Shown: one piece after another, positions 43,988 to 52,282 of the stretch
How the letters are laid out: each line of letters starts with the position of its first letter
Numbering within the stretch: position 1 is the stretch's first letter
Assembly: GCF_014648695.1 (NCBI RefSeq)
Contig: NZ_BMRP01000029.1
Span: forward strand, 17,403-81,402
DNA length: 64,000 bases
Reading direction: 5' to 3'
DNA from: Streptomyces albospinus
GTDB lineage: Bacteria > Actinomycetota > Actinomycetes > Streptomycetales > Streptomycetaceae
Notes under the pieces: model-generated
The model's input: only the letters and a program-made list of their open reading frames with translations
Database searches by the model: none
What the model was told of the DNA's origin: nothing
Translations under genes and position numbers: made by a program

Positions 43988-44196
43988 CTCTCTCCGGCGT
44001 ATTGGGCGCGTGCCCGCTCCAGCGCGGCATCGAAGTCGCGCTGGGTGTCGTCACACCAGTGCAGGAGGTCGGCGAGGACGTGCTGCAAGGTCTCGCTGGG
44101 ACCGCGGCGCCAGCCGTCGCCCGACAACGTGTACGTCTCCAGAGCCGCGTTGGCGCGTCTTACCGCGGCATCGTGCCTGTCCGCCGTCACCGACAT
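43972..44196 (-). CDS. small helical protein divergent from the NACHT gene
   Basis: 74 residues. ATG 44196 follows GGGAGGGGACG. 'AAVRRANAALETYTLSGDGW', 'PSETLQHVLADLLHWCDDTQ' and 'RDFDAALERARAQY' form two helices; the family is common in actinomycetes beside NTPase or HTH genes. Its last residues coincide with the IS21 scar, so the C-terminus may be altered. The divergent 64-bp intergenic region is AT-rich and is shared with the NACHT gene, implying joint regulation. Confidence 0.65.
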   Translation of the reverse strand: MSVTADRHDAAVRRANAALETYTLSGDGWRRGPSETLQHVLADLLHWCDDTQRDFDAALERARAQYAGESSPLT

Positions 44197-44260
44197 CGTC
44201 CCCTCCCGTGGAAGCTCATAAAAACGATAGCACGTTGCATATTTGCAGTGCGTTACTTTT
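44197..44260. promoter_or_regulatory. AT-rich divergent promoter region
   Basis: This 64-bp region is unusually AT-rich for the window. On the plus strand TTGCAT (44235-44240) and TTTTAT (44257-44262) are 16 bp apart, overlapping the NACHT start codon. The minus-strand transcript of the small gene must also begin here. Confidence 0.35.
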
Positions 44261-46046
44261 ATGGGGAGGGTGGGCACGAGCGACTGGGGCGAGCACGCGG
44301 CCGTCACCGACGCTGTGTGCCGGACGTTGTACGGCCTCGGCGAGCTGGACATGGACGATGTGCAGGCCGTCGGGCTCGGGCCCGAGCGGTTCGCGCGCCG
44401 ACGTCGGGCACAAGTGCCGGACGCATGCAGGGAGTTGTCCAAGGACGGGACGCGGTTCCACGACCGGCTCGTCGACGCTGCAAGCGTGCACATCCTGCAT
44501 TTCTTCACGCAACGCCCGACGTTCGTCGCCCGGACCCTGGTCGAGCAGAGCCGCCGCATCGAGGAGGCCATCGGGCCACTGGATCGGCTGCCATCGCCGC
44601 AGAGCGCCGCGGATACCGCGTTCGAGGCCGAGTACGCGGACAGTCTGGTCAAGCAGCACTGCCAAGTGACCATCGTCGGAGTCGACTTCGCCAACTCACC
44701 TGACAGCTGGTCGCTGGACGCCACCTACCTGAGCCTGGGCGTGGAGTTCCCGGAAAAGGAGGCGGAACGGACCACGGACGGGCCGAGCAGCGGGACAGAG
44801 TCGTACGGCCCGCAGCCGCCTGTGCCCATCGAGCACGCACTGGCCGGACAGGAGCGCGTGCTGCTCCGTGGTATCGCCGGGTCCGGGAAGACCACGGTGG
44901 TGCAGTGGCTCGCTGTCTCGACCGCCAAACGGCAGCTGCCCGCGGAGCTGAACGCGCTACGCGGCCGGGTGCCGTTCGTGCTGCCCGTACGGCGCTTCTC
45001 CGACCGGGACCTGCCCCTACCCGTCGGATTCCTGTCGGCGGAGCGGCATCCGCTGTCCGGAGCGGAGCCGGACGCCTGGCCCCTACGGGTGCTCAAGGCC
45101 GGTCGTGGGCTGATGCTGATCGACGGCATCGACGAGGCGCCGGCCGAGCGCCGCGAGAAGATCCGCACAGAGTTGGACCAACTGCTGCGGCAGTTTCCGG
45201 GGAACGTCTGGCTGGTAACCTCCCGCCCCGCCGCCGTACGGCCGGACTGGCTGGCCGCACAGGGGTTCAGTGAAATGAGCCTGGCACCGATGAACCGGGA
45301 TCAGGTCGCCCGCTTCATCCGCTCCTGGCACGCGGCTGCCGCGAGCGACATCGGCCGTGACCACGCCCGGCTTCCGGAGTACGAACGCAAGCTGCTGCAC
45401 TCGGTCCGACTGATCCGTCAACTGCGCCAGTTGGCCGCCAACCCTCTGATGTGCGGGCTGATCTGCCCGCTGAACCGGGACCATAACGGGAGACTGCCGC
45501 GCGGCCGGCCGCAAGGCGCTCTACAAGGCGGCGCTGGCGATGCTGCTGGAGCGACGCGATCCAGAACGCGAGGTCGACGCCGACGGGATCGTGCTGGACC
45601 GGGAGGCCAAGGAGCGGCTGCTGCAGAAGCTGGCCCACTGGATGCTGCTCAACGACCGAACCGAGCTCGACCGTACGACGGCCGTCGAGATTCTGGCTCG
45701 CTTCCTTCCCGCCATTCCCAGTGCCGGGGAGCAGGGCACGGCGGAGGAACTCTTCGACCATCTGCTGCACCGCACCGGGCTGTTGCGGATTCCAACGCCG
45801 GGCTCGGTGGACTTCGTCCACCGCACCTTCCAGGACTACCTCAGCGCCAAGGAAGCCGTGGAGCGGTACGACTTCCCGTTCCTGGTCAACAATGCGCATC
45901 GATCGGACTGGGACGAGGTCATCCGGATGGGTGTCTCACTGGCCCGGCCCGATGAGTGCGCCACAATGATCGAGAACCTGGTCTCGCCCCGCCCCGGGCT
46001 GCCCGACCAGCACTTCCGCACCGTCGTGGCCCGCCCTACGCCATGA
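44261..46046 (+). pseudogene. NACHT-domain NTPase, frameshifted and C-terminally truncated
   Basis: From ATG 44261 an N-terminal helical domain ('AVCRTLYGLGELDMDDVQAV', 'FHDRLVDAASVHILHFFTQR') leads to a NACHT/STAND ATPase with Walker A 'VLLRGIAGSGKTTVVQWLA', Walker B 'GLMLIDGIDEAP' and sensor 'NVWLVTSRPAAVRP'. At 45502-45515 a GGCCGGCC duplication shifts the frame; it resumes as 'ALYKAALAMLLERRDPEREV' and 'SVDFVHRTFQDYLSAKEAVE'. The C-terminal sensor repeats expected after this are missing. Intact relatives are bacterial NLR-like antiphage proteins. This copy may be dead unless the shift is an assembly error. Confidence 0.8.
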
Positions 46047-46166
46047 AGGGCCACGACGAGGTCGCGGCCCTTTGTGACGAGCCGGCCGCAGGACGACGGT
46101 GAGCGGCGCCGACTGGGCCACTGGCAGCGCGTGCAGGTTGAGCAGCCGGGGGCGCAGAAAAGGGGC

Positions 46167-46197
46167 TTGATTCTCCATCTGCTGGAGGGATGAGAGT
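46167..46197 (+). promoter_or_regulatory. MerR-type promoter/operator, 19-bp spacer
   Basis: TTGATT (46167-46172) and GAGAGT (46192-46197) are 19 bp apart, with CTCCA-TCTGC-TGGAG (46173-46187) as the dyad. GTG 46205 lies 8 bp past the -10, the same geometry as the promoter at 23656-23686. The -10 is weak, consistent with activator dependence. Confidence 0.55.
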
Positions 46198-46204
46198 TGT
46201 CCTC

Positions 46205-47113
46205 GTGAGCGACCACATCGAGATGCTGACCATCGGCGAACTCGCCCGGCGCACCGGAGTGTCGGTGCGCACGATCCGCTTCTGGTCCGACAACGGCGTC
46301 GTTGCACCGACCGACCGCACGGCAGGCGGCTTCCGGCTCTACGACGCCGGTGCCGCCGCCCGTGTCGACCTGGTCCGCACCCTGCGCGAGCTGGGATTGG
46401 ACCTGGACACGGTGCGCCGGGTGCTGGACCGGCAGGTGACGGTGCGCGACGTGGCACGTGCGCACGTGCGGGCTCTGGATGCGGAGATCCACACACTGCG
46501 GGTGCGACGCGCGGTGCTGGACCGGGTCGCTCGAGACGGCAGTACGACCGAGGAGATGAGAATGATGCACGAGCTGGCCCGGATGTCCGCCGACGAGCGG
46601 CAGCGGATCATCGACGGCTTTGTCCGCGAGACCTTCGACGGTGTCGGCCCCGACGCGCCTGGCGCCCAGATCGCCCACGCCATGCGCGCCATGCCCGCCC
46701 TCCTGCCCACCGATCCGTCGCCCGAGCAGGTGGACGCCTGGGTGGAGCTGGGCGAGCTGGTCGGCGACGAGTCGTTCCGGAAGCGGGCACGTGAGATGGC
46801 CCTGGCCGGGGCGCCGGGAGAGCAGCAGCCGACGGGCCCCGACCCGGTGAAGGTCGCAGAGCACGCCGGCCAGGCGGTACGCGAGCACGTCGCCCCCGAA
46901 TCGGCCGCGGGCAAGGAGATCCTTCACCGGATCGTCGACCCCCACCTGCCCGCAGCCGAACGCGCCCGGCTGGCCGATCGGTTGGCCACCTTCACCGACC
47001 GCAGAGTGGAGCGGTACTGGCAGCTGCTGGGCGTGCTCAATGGGCGGCCACCGGCCCCCTCGGGGGTGCCGGCGTTCGAGTGGCTGATCGCCGCACTGCG
47101 CGTACACGACTAG
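46205..47113 (+). CDS. MerR-family regulator with long C-terminal domain (paralogue of 23694-24731)
   Basis: 302 residues from GTG 46205, chosen as leaderless start by promoter position; ATG 46190 overlaps the operator. 'LTIGELARRTGVSVRTIRFW' and 'GGFRLYDAGAAARVDLVRTL' are the winged helix, 'RAHVRALDAEIHTLRVRRAV' the coiled coil. The effector domain parallels the other MerR ('MMHELARMSADERQRIIDGF' versus 'LMHKLVSMSDDDRDRLIDEF'; '...PTDPSPEQVDAWVELGELV' versus '...PTTEQLEAWIELADLV'), so the two are paralogues. Ligand unknown; likely autoregulated. Confidence 0.85.
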   Translation: MSDHIEMLTIGELARRTGVSVRTIRFWSDNGVVAPTDRTAGGFRLYDAGAAARVDLVRTLRELGLDLDTVRRVLDRQVTVRDVARAHVRALDAEIHTLRVRRAVLDRVARDGSTTEEMRMMHELARMSADERQRIIDGFVRETFDGVGPDAPGAQIAHAMRAMPALLPTDPSPEQVDAWVELGELVGDESFRKRAREMALAGAPGEQQPTGPDPVKVAEHAGQAVREHVAPESAAGKEILHRIVDPHLPAAERARLADRLATFTDRRVERYWQLLGVLNGRPPAPSGVPAFEWLIAALRVHD

Positions 47114-47278
47114 CGACACGGTCTGGAGCTTCCGGAAGTGCCTGGCTGCGGCAGCCAACGGGGAGGGATCACTGCCCCGTTAGCTCCCGGCCAGGACACC
47201 GGGCTGCCGTCGGCGGGGCAGCGGACCTCCTGGGCGGGTTCGTTCAGCACGGACCGCCGGCAACCGCCGGTGAACGGC

Positions 47279-47671
47279 TCAGGCACGCCCGTTCTCCGGC
47301 TGTGCGGTGACCCACTCGTGGAACGCGCCGATGTGGTGCTCGCTGGGCACCAGCACGCCGCCGTCGCGGTAGACGCGGGAGTCCATGGCCAGCCGGCTGC
47401 GTTCGCAGGCGTCGAAGGCCTGGGCGCGGACCCGGTGGCACAGCTCGACGGACTCGGCGGTGGCGGCGCCGGAGTCGACGACTTCGGGCAGGTACAGCCA
47501 GTCGCACTCGGCCGGGGTGCGGTCGGGGGCGAGTGGGAACTTCCGGTGGAGTATGACGTGGTCGGGGACGAGGTTGATGAACACCTGCGGCCGGACGGTC
47601 ACCGCGTAGTAGCGCCGGTCCCGGTTGTCGTCGATGCCGGGCAGGCGGCCGATGCCCGCGCTGCCGTCCAC
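47279..47671 (-). pseudogene. Rieske-type ring-hydroxylating oxygenase, C-terminal fragment
   Basis: 'RRYYAVTVRPQVFINLVPDH', 'VILHRKFPLAPDRTPAECDW' and 'GGVLVPSEHHIGAFHEWVTA' match the C-terminal catalytic domain of Rieske non-heme iron oxygenases. The Rieske [2Fe-2S] domain and the His iron ligands are absent. The upstream edge joins the AtpF fragment. Confidence 0.7.
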
Positions 47672-47711
47672 GTGGGCGGCCGATTTCCTCGTCGGACCGG
47701 TGATGGGCGGG

Positions 47712-47966
47712 CGGCAGCCGAGAAGCGGGAAACGGTCTTCCTGGTCTCGGCGACGTCTTCCAGCCGCTCACCGACGATCCGGCCAGCCAGCTCGATGGCC
47801 AGGGAAGCGACGTCATCGCGCAGCTCGGCTTCGGCCAGGGTCCGGTGAGCGGCGAGTTGCTCGTGCGCTGCGACGACCAAGGCCTCGCGTTCCCGCAAGC
47901 CTTCGGCGCGGATCTCGACGAGCAGCATCGCCCCTTGCTCAGCAGCCTCCCGCCGCAGACGTGCTG
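47712..47966 (-). pseudogene. ATP synthase subunit b (AtpF)-like fragment
   Basis: 'EIAARLRREAAEQGAMLLVE', 'REREALVVAAHEQLAAHRTL' and 'ELRDDVASLAIELAGRIVGE' with 'RLEDVAETRKTVSRF' is the coiled-coil stalk and delta-binding end of the F-type ATP synthase b subunit. The membrane anchor is missing and no other atp gene is present, so it is a translocated fragment. Confidence 0.65.
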
Positions 47967-48206
47967 CTATTTCCCTGACTCGAAGACTGACGGCACCTCA
48001 ACTGGTCCCACATATAAGGGGATCGGCTGTTCGGCATCACTCGTCGGGGTCGGCGCCGGCATCGACGACCGGGTCAGCTCCGCCAGGTCGCCGCGCTCCA
48101 CCCAGAAGGTCTCCGTTCCGAGTACAACAGCAGCGAAGTACAGCAACCACCGCGACCGCCACCACCCGACACCGCCCCCCGGACGACCGCCCGACCAGCC
48201 CGGCGG
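47967..48206 (-). pseudogene. C-terminal remnant with WLLYFAAVVLG segment
   Basis: Minus-strand frame 'WWRSRWLLYFAAVVLGTETF', 'WVERGDLAELTRSSMPAPTP' and 'EQPIPLYVGPVEVPSVFES' to TAG (47969-47967) has good coding character but no start and a TGA just upstream. The WLLYFAAV core is shared with the scrap near 2960-3000. Family unknown. Confidence 0.45.
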
Positions 48207-48297
48207 ATCTCAGCGACCGACCGGCTCGTAGTTGGACCGGAGGGGTGGAGCGATCACCGGCGCTGTCTTCGGCGGCGAGCTGTGATGTGATGGCGCC

Positions 48298-48690
48298 GTG
48301 AATCGCGCCGCAGAAGAGACCAACCGCCGCATGCTCCGAGCGCGGGATGCGATGGACCGCGTCTACGCTCAGCCGCTGGACGTGCCGGCCCTGGCCCGGA
48401 TCGCCCATGTGTCACAGGCGCACTTCTCCCGCACTTTCCGGGCCACGTTCGGCGAGACGCCACATCGTTACCTCCAGCGCCGCCGTATCGAGCGAGCCAT
48501 GTTCCTGCTGCGGGAGACCGACCGCAGTGTGACGGACATCTGCTTCGAAGTCGGCTTCGGCAGCCCGGGAACCTTCAGCCGCACGTTCCGCGACATCGTC
48601 GGGCGGTCGCCGAGGACGTACCGCAAGGAAGCGGTGGCCACGGGCGTGCCGACGTGCTTCACGATGGCGTGGACGCGACCGAGCGGCTGA
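48298..48690 (+). CDS. AraC-family regulator (HTH domain only)
   Basis: 130 residues from GTG 48298. 'PLDVPALARIAHVSQAHFSR' and 'TFRATFGETPHRYLQRRRIE' are the first helix-turn-helix, 'TDICFEVGFGSPGTFSRTFR' and 'DIVGRSPRTYRKE' the second. With no N-terminal sensor domain it is a short, DNA-binding-only member. The VOC gene that follows 84 bp downstream is a common partner in streptomycetes and probably its target. Confidence 0.9.
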   Translation: MNRAAEETNRRMLRARDAMDRVYAQPLDVPALARIAHVSQAHFSRTFRATFGETPHRYLQRRRIERAMFLLRETDRSVTDICFEVGFGSPGTFSRTFRDIVGRSPRTYRKEAVATGVPTCFTMAWTRPSG

Positions 48691-48774
48691 TCGTGCGTCC
48701 TGCCCGTGCCACCTGTGCCGCCCGTCGACAGAGCAGTTCTGGATAAGTTTTCGTGCCGCCGGCTCAGTAACGTG

Positions 48775-49191
48775 ATGCACATGTTCAACGCCATCACGCA
48801 CTCGCAGATATACGTCCTGGACCAGGACGAGGCCCTCGACTTCTACGTCGGCAAGCTCGGTCTGGAGGTCGCCGCCGACGTCGACATGGGCTTCATGCGC
48901 TGGCTGGCCGTCAGCGTTCCCGGTCATCCCGAGCGCCAGATCCTGCTGGAGAAGCCGGGCGCTCCGGCGATGTCCGAGGAGACGGCGGAGCAGGTCCGGG
49001 AGTTGGTGACCAAGGGAGCGATGGGCGGGTGGCTCATCTTCACCACGGACGACTGCCGCAAGACGTACGAGACGCTGCTGGGCCGAGGCGTGGAGTTCAC
49101 CGAGGAACCCACGGACCGCCCGTACGGTACCGACTGCGGACTTCGCGACCCCTTCGGCAACCGGATCCGCTTCACCCAGCCGAGGGCCTAG
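48775..49191 (+). CDS. VOC-family (glyoxalase-fold) protein
   Basis: 138 residues; ATG 48775 or ATG 48781. 'NAITHSQIYVLDQDEALDFY' with 'VGKLGLEVAADVDMG' is the first beta-alpha-beta module, 'GGWLIFTTDDCRKTYETLLG' and 'YGTDCGLRDPFGNRIRFTQP' the second. The metal-site positions carry His and Glu/Asp in the family order. The substrate is unknown. Co-oriented with and probably controlled by the AraC-type regulator upstream. Confidence 0.88.
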   Translation: MHMFNAITHSQIYVLDQDEALDFYVGKLGLEVAADVDMGFMRWLAVSVPGHPERQILLEKPGAPAMSEETAEQVRELVTKGAMGGWLIFTTDDCRKTYETLLGRGVEFTEEPTDRPYGTDCGLRDPFGNRIRFTQPRA

Positions 49192-49283
49192 GTGTGCACC
49201 CGCGGACGGCCGCTACACATCCCAGGGAAGCCGACCTCCGCAGCCTTGACCTCAACCGCACTTCAGCTCCTAGGGTCGGCCGC

Positions 49284-49463
49284 ATGATCTTCACTGAGAG
49301 GGAGCACGAGTACCTCACCGCCCAGCAGTTGGCCCGCCTGGCAACCACGGGGCCCGACGACTGTCCGCAAGTCCGCCCGGTGGGCTTCCGGCTCAACGAC
49401 GACGGCACCATCGATATCGGCGGGCGATGGAGCCCCGAAGGCCTAACGCTATGGGATAAATGA
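49284..49463 (+). pseudogene. PPOX-class flavin/F420-dependent oxidoreductase, truncated
   Basis: ATG 49284 opens 'IFTEREHEYLTAQQLARLAT' and 'PQVRPVGFRLNDDGTIDIGG', the beta-barrel start of pyridoxamine-phosphate-oxidase-like F420 enzymes, but a stop follows after 59 residues where about 130 are expected. The remaining barrel is lost. Confidence 0.65.
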
Positions 49464-49621
49464 CCAGGTCAGACCAGTCATCTGCGTGAGCGGACGGTGT
49501 GGCACGGTTCGTTCAGCACCGGACACCGTGCCACGGCAAAGCTATGTCGAGCAGGGGAAACGGACGGTTGAGGTCCTGGCGCGATCGTTCATCGCGACCC
49601 CGCCCGGACTTTTCATCCATT

Positions 49622-49650
49622 GGTTCAGGGGTCGATCCCCTGATGGCTCA
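49622..49650 (+). other. tRNA 3'-end-like fragment
   Basis: CAGGG-GTCGATC-CCCTG forms a 5-bp stem with a 7-nt loop containing TCGA at the T-loop positions, followed by seven bases ATGGCTC, A and CC. It looks like a T-arm plus acceptor 3' strand with T54 changed to G. No matching 5' half is present. Such scraps are left at tRNA-integrating element ends. Confidence 0.25.
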
Positions 49651-49690
49651 CCGGACCTCTCGCAGGACAGGGCTCCTGACCTGCGGCTCA

Positions 49691-49731
49691 GCGCCCCGAC
49701 TGGGAATCACCAGCCGGGGCGCTTCGCTTTT
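49691..49731 (+). terminator. strong rho-independent terminator
   Basis: GCGCCCCG and CGGGGCGC with an inner CTGG/CCAG extension form a long stem around GAATCA, followed by TTCGCTTTT. It ends transcription from the left. Confidence 0.7.
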
Positions 49732-49850
49732 CCGACCAGGCGCGGGCGCCGTGTGGGTTCGGTCGACCCGGCAGGCGCTGCGTCAGATGCCGGGCGGGCG
49801 CGGGGAATGCGGCGCACGGCGGCGCGCCTCGGCTCCGTGGGGCCGGCGCA

Positions 49851-49953
49851 TCAGGCCAGGGCGACGACCAACAGGTCGAACGCGGCGACGATGACGCCGA
49901 CGCGCACGTAGTGCGTTGTACAGCCGGGCGCCCAGCACCTCAAGGATGCTCAC
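49851..49953 (-). pseudogene. tiny membrane peptide, frameshifted
   Basis: GTG 49953 overlaps the upstream stop as GTGA and opens 'SILEVLGARLYNAL'; one base off, coding resumes 'YVRVGVIVAAFDLLVVALA' to TGA 49853-49851. It would be a ~34-residue one-TM peptide of the DUF2218 gene's operon. Confidence 0.35.
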
Positions 49954-50681
49954 GTCTGCTCCTCGTGCTCACGGTTTCCCATCAATCCCGCCGCCTGTTC
50001 GGCTGGCGGTGCGGGGTGATGCGCCCGACGCCGTGACCGGTGCCAGGAGACGGACCGGGCTTTGCCTCGGCGCAGCGCAACGCCGCCCCTCAGTACGTGG
50101 AGGCCCCCGATGATGACCTTCACCGCGATGAGCGCGACGACCACGCCGATGCCCCATTTCTCCAAGCCCGCGACGGCGAATACGCCGCCGAGAAGCCCGA
50201 GGTGGGCGAGGATGAACAGTGCTGCCAGCGCCGCGAGGCCGAGGGTGCTCAGCCAGCCGCGGCGCCGGCGTCGGCCGGCGGCCGGTGGGGACGCGGATTC
50301 GGTGCCGGCGGCCTCCCCGGCTGCTGGCGTAGGAGCGTCGGTGCGGCGCCAGGTCGTCGTCAGCTGGTCACGCCGCCCGATCTTCTCGATGCGGTGGCTG
50401 ATGCCCCGCTGGAGTCGTTGCAGGGTGGCCTCGTCGTCGGTGTCCACGCGCAGGGTCAGCGCCTCCGCCGTGGCCAGCAGCGTGCACAGACCCGTGCTGA
50501 AGCGAGCTGTCCCGTAGGTGTCGGACCAGTCGACGTGCTCCACCGTCGGCGGCGTATGCCCTTCCCCGGGGTGACCCGGGTTGTGGTGGCGCATTCCGCC
50601 CATGGTGTTGAGGTGGCCGCAGAGTTGGACGAGGTAGCGGCTGGCACGGTCGGTGGCGATCCGGGCTTCGGCAGTCGGCAT
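49950..50681 (-). CDS. DUF2218-like domain fused to a membrane domain
   Basis: 243 residues. 'AEARIATDRASRYLVQLCGH' with 'GTARFSTGLCTLLATAEALT' and 'LQRLQRGISHRIEKIGRRDQ' (residues 1-105) match the small DUF2218 fold, which elsewhere is associated with metal or siderophore functions. After a Pro/Ala/Arg linker come two membrane helices 'LGLAALAALFILAHLGLLGG' and 'GIGVVVALIAVKVIIGGLHV', then a basic tail with His residues. The fusion of this soluble domain to a membrane anchor is unusual. Role unknown. Confidence 0.75.
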   Translation of the reverse strand: MPTAEARIATDRASRYLVQLCGHLNTMGGMRHHNPGHPGEGHTPPTVEHVDWSDTYGTARFSTGLCTLLATAEALTLRVDTDDEATLQRLQRGISHRIEKIGRRDQLTTTWRRTDAPTPAAGEAAGTESASPPAAGRRRRRGWLSTLGLAALAALFILAHLGLLGGVFAVAGLEKWGIGVVVALIAVKVIIGGLHVLRGGVALRRGKARSVSWHRSRRRAHHPAPPAEQAAGLMGNREHEEQT

Positions 50682-50727
50682 GAACGGTCCTCTCCGGCGA
50701 GGTGGGGCGTCTCGTGAAGCGGGGCAG

Positions 50728-51387
50728 TCAGAGACGGGTGAGGGTCAGGCACCAGGCGCGGACGTGCGCGGGTCGGGTGCGGGAGTCGATGGTGGCGGGC
50801 TCCAGGGAGTCGATCCGCCAACCGTCGGCGAAGGAGGCGATGATCTCGTCGCGGCTGAGTTTGTGCTGCCACTCGGCTGGTTCGGCGTCGCTGAACCCGA
50901 GCATGAAGAAGCGCCCACCAGAGCGGATGATCGACCGGAGACCGGCGACGTCGGCGGCGCGATTGTCGCCGGTGAAGACGTGAAACAGCCCGCAGTCCAG
51001 CACGGTGTCGAACGTCTCGCCCAACGTGGCCAACCCGCGGGCGTCGTGACGCAGGAATCGCACGGCCGGCCTGCGGTTGCGGGCCTTGCGCCGGGCGATC
51101 TCCAGGGCGTTGGTGGCCAGGTCGACACCGGTCACTTCGCAGCCCAGCGCCGCGGCCATCAGCGCATGCTCGCCGGTCCCGCAGCCGGCATCCAGCACTC
51201 GACCGCGAATCTCCCCCGTCTCAGCCATAGCTTGCAGCGCCGGTTGGGGCCGGCCGATGTCCCACGGCGACGGGCTGGCATACAGCTCTTCGGGAGTTTT
51301 CGGCCGGCGATGGGGCACCTCCGCGCCGGCAGCCGACGAAGCCACCACAGCCACTCCTCGCAGATGGGGCATCCCGATCCCGTCCAT
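50728..51387 (-). CDS. class I SAM-dependent methyltransferase
   Basis: About 219 residues from ATG 51387; ATG 51372 is possible. 'GRVLDAGCGTGEHALMAAAL' is motif I binding S-adenosylmethionine, 'EVTGVDLATNALEIARRKAR' the acidic loop, 'FDTVLDCGLFHVFTGDNRA' motif II and 'SGGRFFMLGFSDAEP' motif III. Cytoplasmic, small-molecule substrate likely. It is divergent from a TetR gene across a 130-bp region with operator-like repeats, so it is probably the target of that repressor. Confidence 0.87.
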   Translation of the reverse strand: MDGIGMPHLRGVAVVASSAAGAEVPHRRPKTPEELYASPSPWDIGRPQPALQAMAETGEIRGRVLDAGCGTGEHALMAAALGCEVTGVDLATNALEIARRKARNRRPAVRFLRHDARGLATLGETFDTVLDCGLFHVFTGDNRAADVAGLRSIIRSGGRFFMLGFSDAEPAEWQHKLSRDEIIASFADGWRIDSLEPATIDSRTRPAHVRAWCLTLTRL

Positions 51388-51397
51388 CCAAAGGATC

Positions 51398-51467
51398 AAG
51401 ACACACTGTCTATCTAATAAGCCAGAGTGTATGGAACGTGGCTCACGGGTTCAAGACACTGTGTCTA
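51398..51467. promoter_or_regulatory. TetR-type operator region between methyltransferase and TetR genes
   Basis: AGACACTGTGTCT (51454-51466) is a perfect 13-bp palindrome. A second imperfect copy with the half-site ACTGTCTA lies at 51398-51413, next to the methyltransferase start. The half-sites resemble the operators at 41175 and 41766. A third half copy, ATGGTGTCC, follows at about 51479. Confidence 0.6.
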
Positions 51468-51517
51468 CCAAATGGAACATGGTGTCCAGTGCCCGTCGCG
51501 CTGTATAGAGTGGGTGG

Positions 51518-52108
51518 GTGCCGAAGCTGTGGAATGACTCGATCGAAACCCATCGCCGTGCGGTGCGAGAGGCGACCATCGACGCCACCGCGGAGCTGAT
51601 CGCGGAGCACGGACTGCTGTCAGTGACGATGTCGCAGATCGCCGAGAGGGCCGGCATCGGTCGGGCCACGTTGTACAAGTACTTCCCCGACCTGAAGTCC
51701 GTGCTCGACGCCTGGCACGAACGTCAGATCACCACTCACCTTGACCAGCTCGCCCAGGCCCGTGACCACGCCAGCCATCCCGACCAGCGCCTCCGGACGG
51801 TGCTCCAGACCTACGCCCGCATCACCCGCCACCCGCGCGGGCATCACGACAGCGAACTGGCCGCGCTGATGCACCGCGGGGAGCACGTCACCCGCGCCCA
51901 GCAGCACCTGCACGCCATGATCCGCGACCTTGCGGCCGAGGCGGCTCAGGCCGGCGAGATCCGCGATGACATCGCTCCCGACGAGCTGGCCATCTACTGC
52001 CTGCACGCCCTCACCGCCGCCAGCAGTCTGCCCGACGAGCCAGCCGTCGACCGGCTCGTCGAGATCACCCTGGCCGGGCTCAAGCCCTTGCGCCGACCAC
52101 ATCCGTAG
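51518..52108 (+). CDS. TetR-family repressor
   Basis: 196 residues from GTG 51518. 'RRAVREATIDATAELIAEHG', 'LLSVTMSQIAERAGIGRATL' and 'YKYFPDLKSVLDAWHERQIT' are the canonical TetR helix-turn-helix; the rest is a helical ligand-binding and dimer domain ('ELAALMHRGEHVTRAQQHLH'). It most likely represses itself and the divergent methyltransferase through the operator at 51398-51467. Ligand unknown. Confidence 0.9.
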   Translation: MPKLWNDSIETHRRAVREATIDATAELIAEHGLLSVTMSQIAERAGIGRATLYKYFPDLKSVLDAWHERQITTHLDQLAQARDHASHPDQRLRTVLQTYARITRHPRGHHDSELAALMHRGEHVTRAQQHLHAMIRDLAAEAAQAGEIRDDIAPDELAIYCLHALTAASSLPDEPAVDRLVEITLAGLKPLRRPHP

Positions 52109-52282
52109 CCCCACACCCCCTCGGCCGCGACGCACGTCGCGGCCGACGGACGCGCGCGAGCCGGTCGTGGCGGCCGTCGCCGTCCCGTCTCGGGATGCCA
52201 CCTCTTCCCCGGCGTGCCCGACGCAGGGATATCCACCTGCCGCCGACCTCCGTACGGGCCGAGTACGCGGAGCCACGGTGAC

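Noticed and set aside
48007..48300. Plus-strand product across 48.0-48.2 kb
   Set aside because: The minus-strand frame there has better coding character (FWVERGDLAELT); the plus frame is its shadow.
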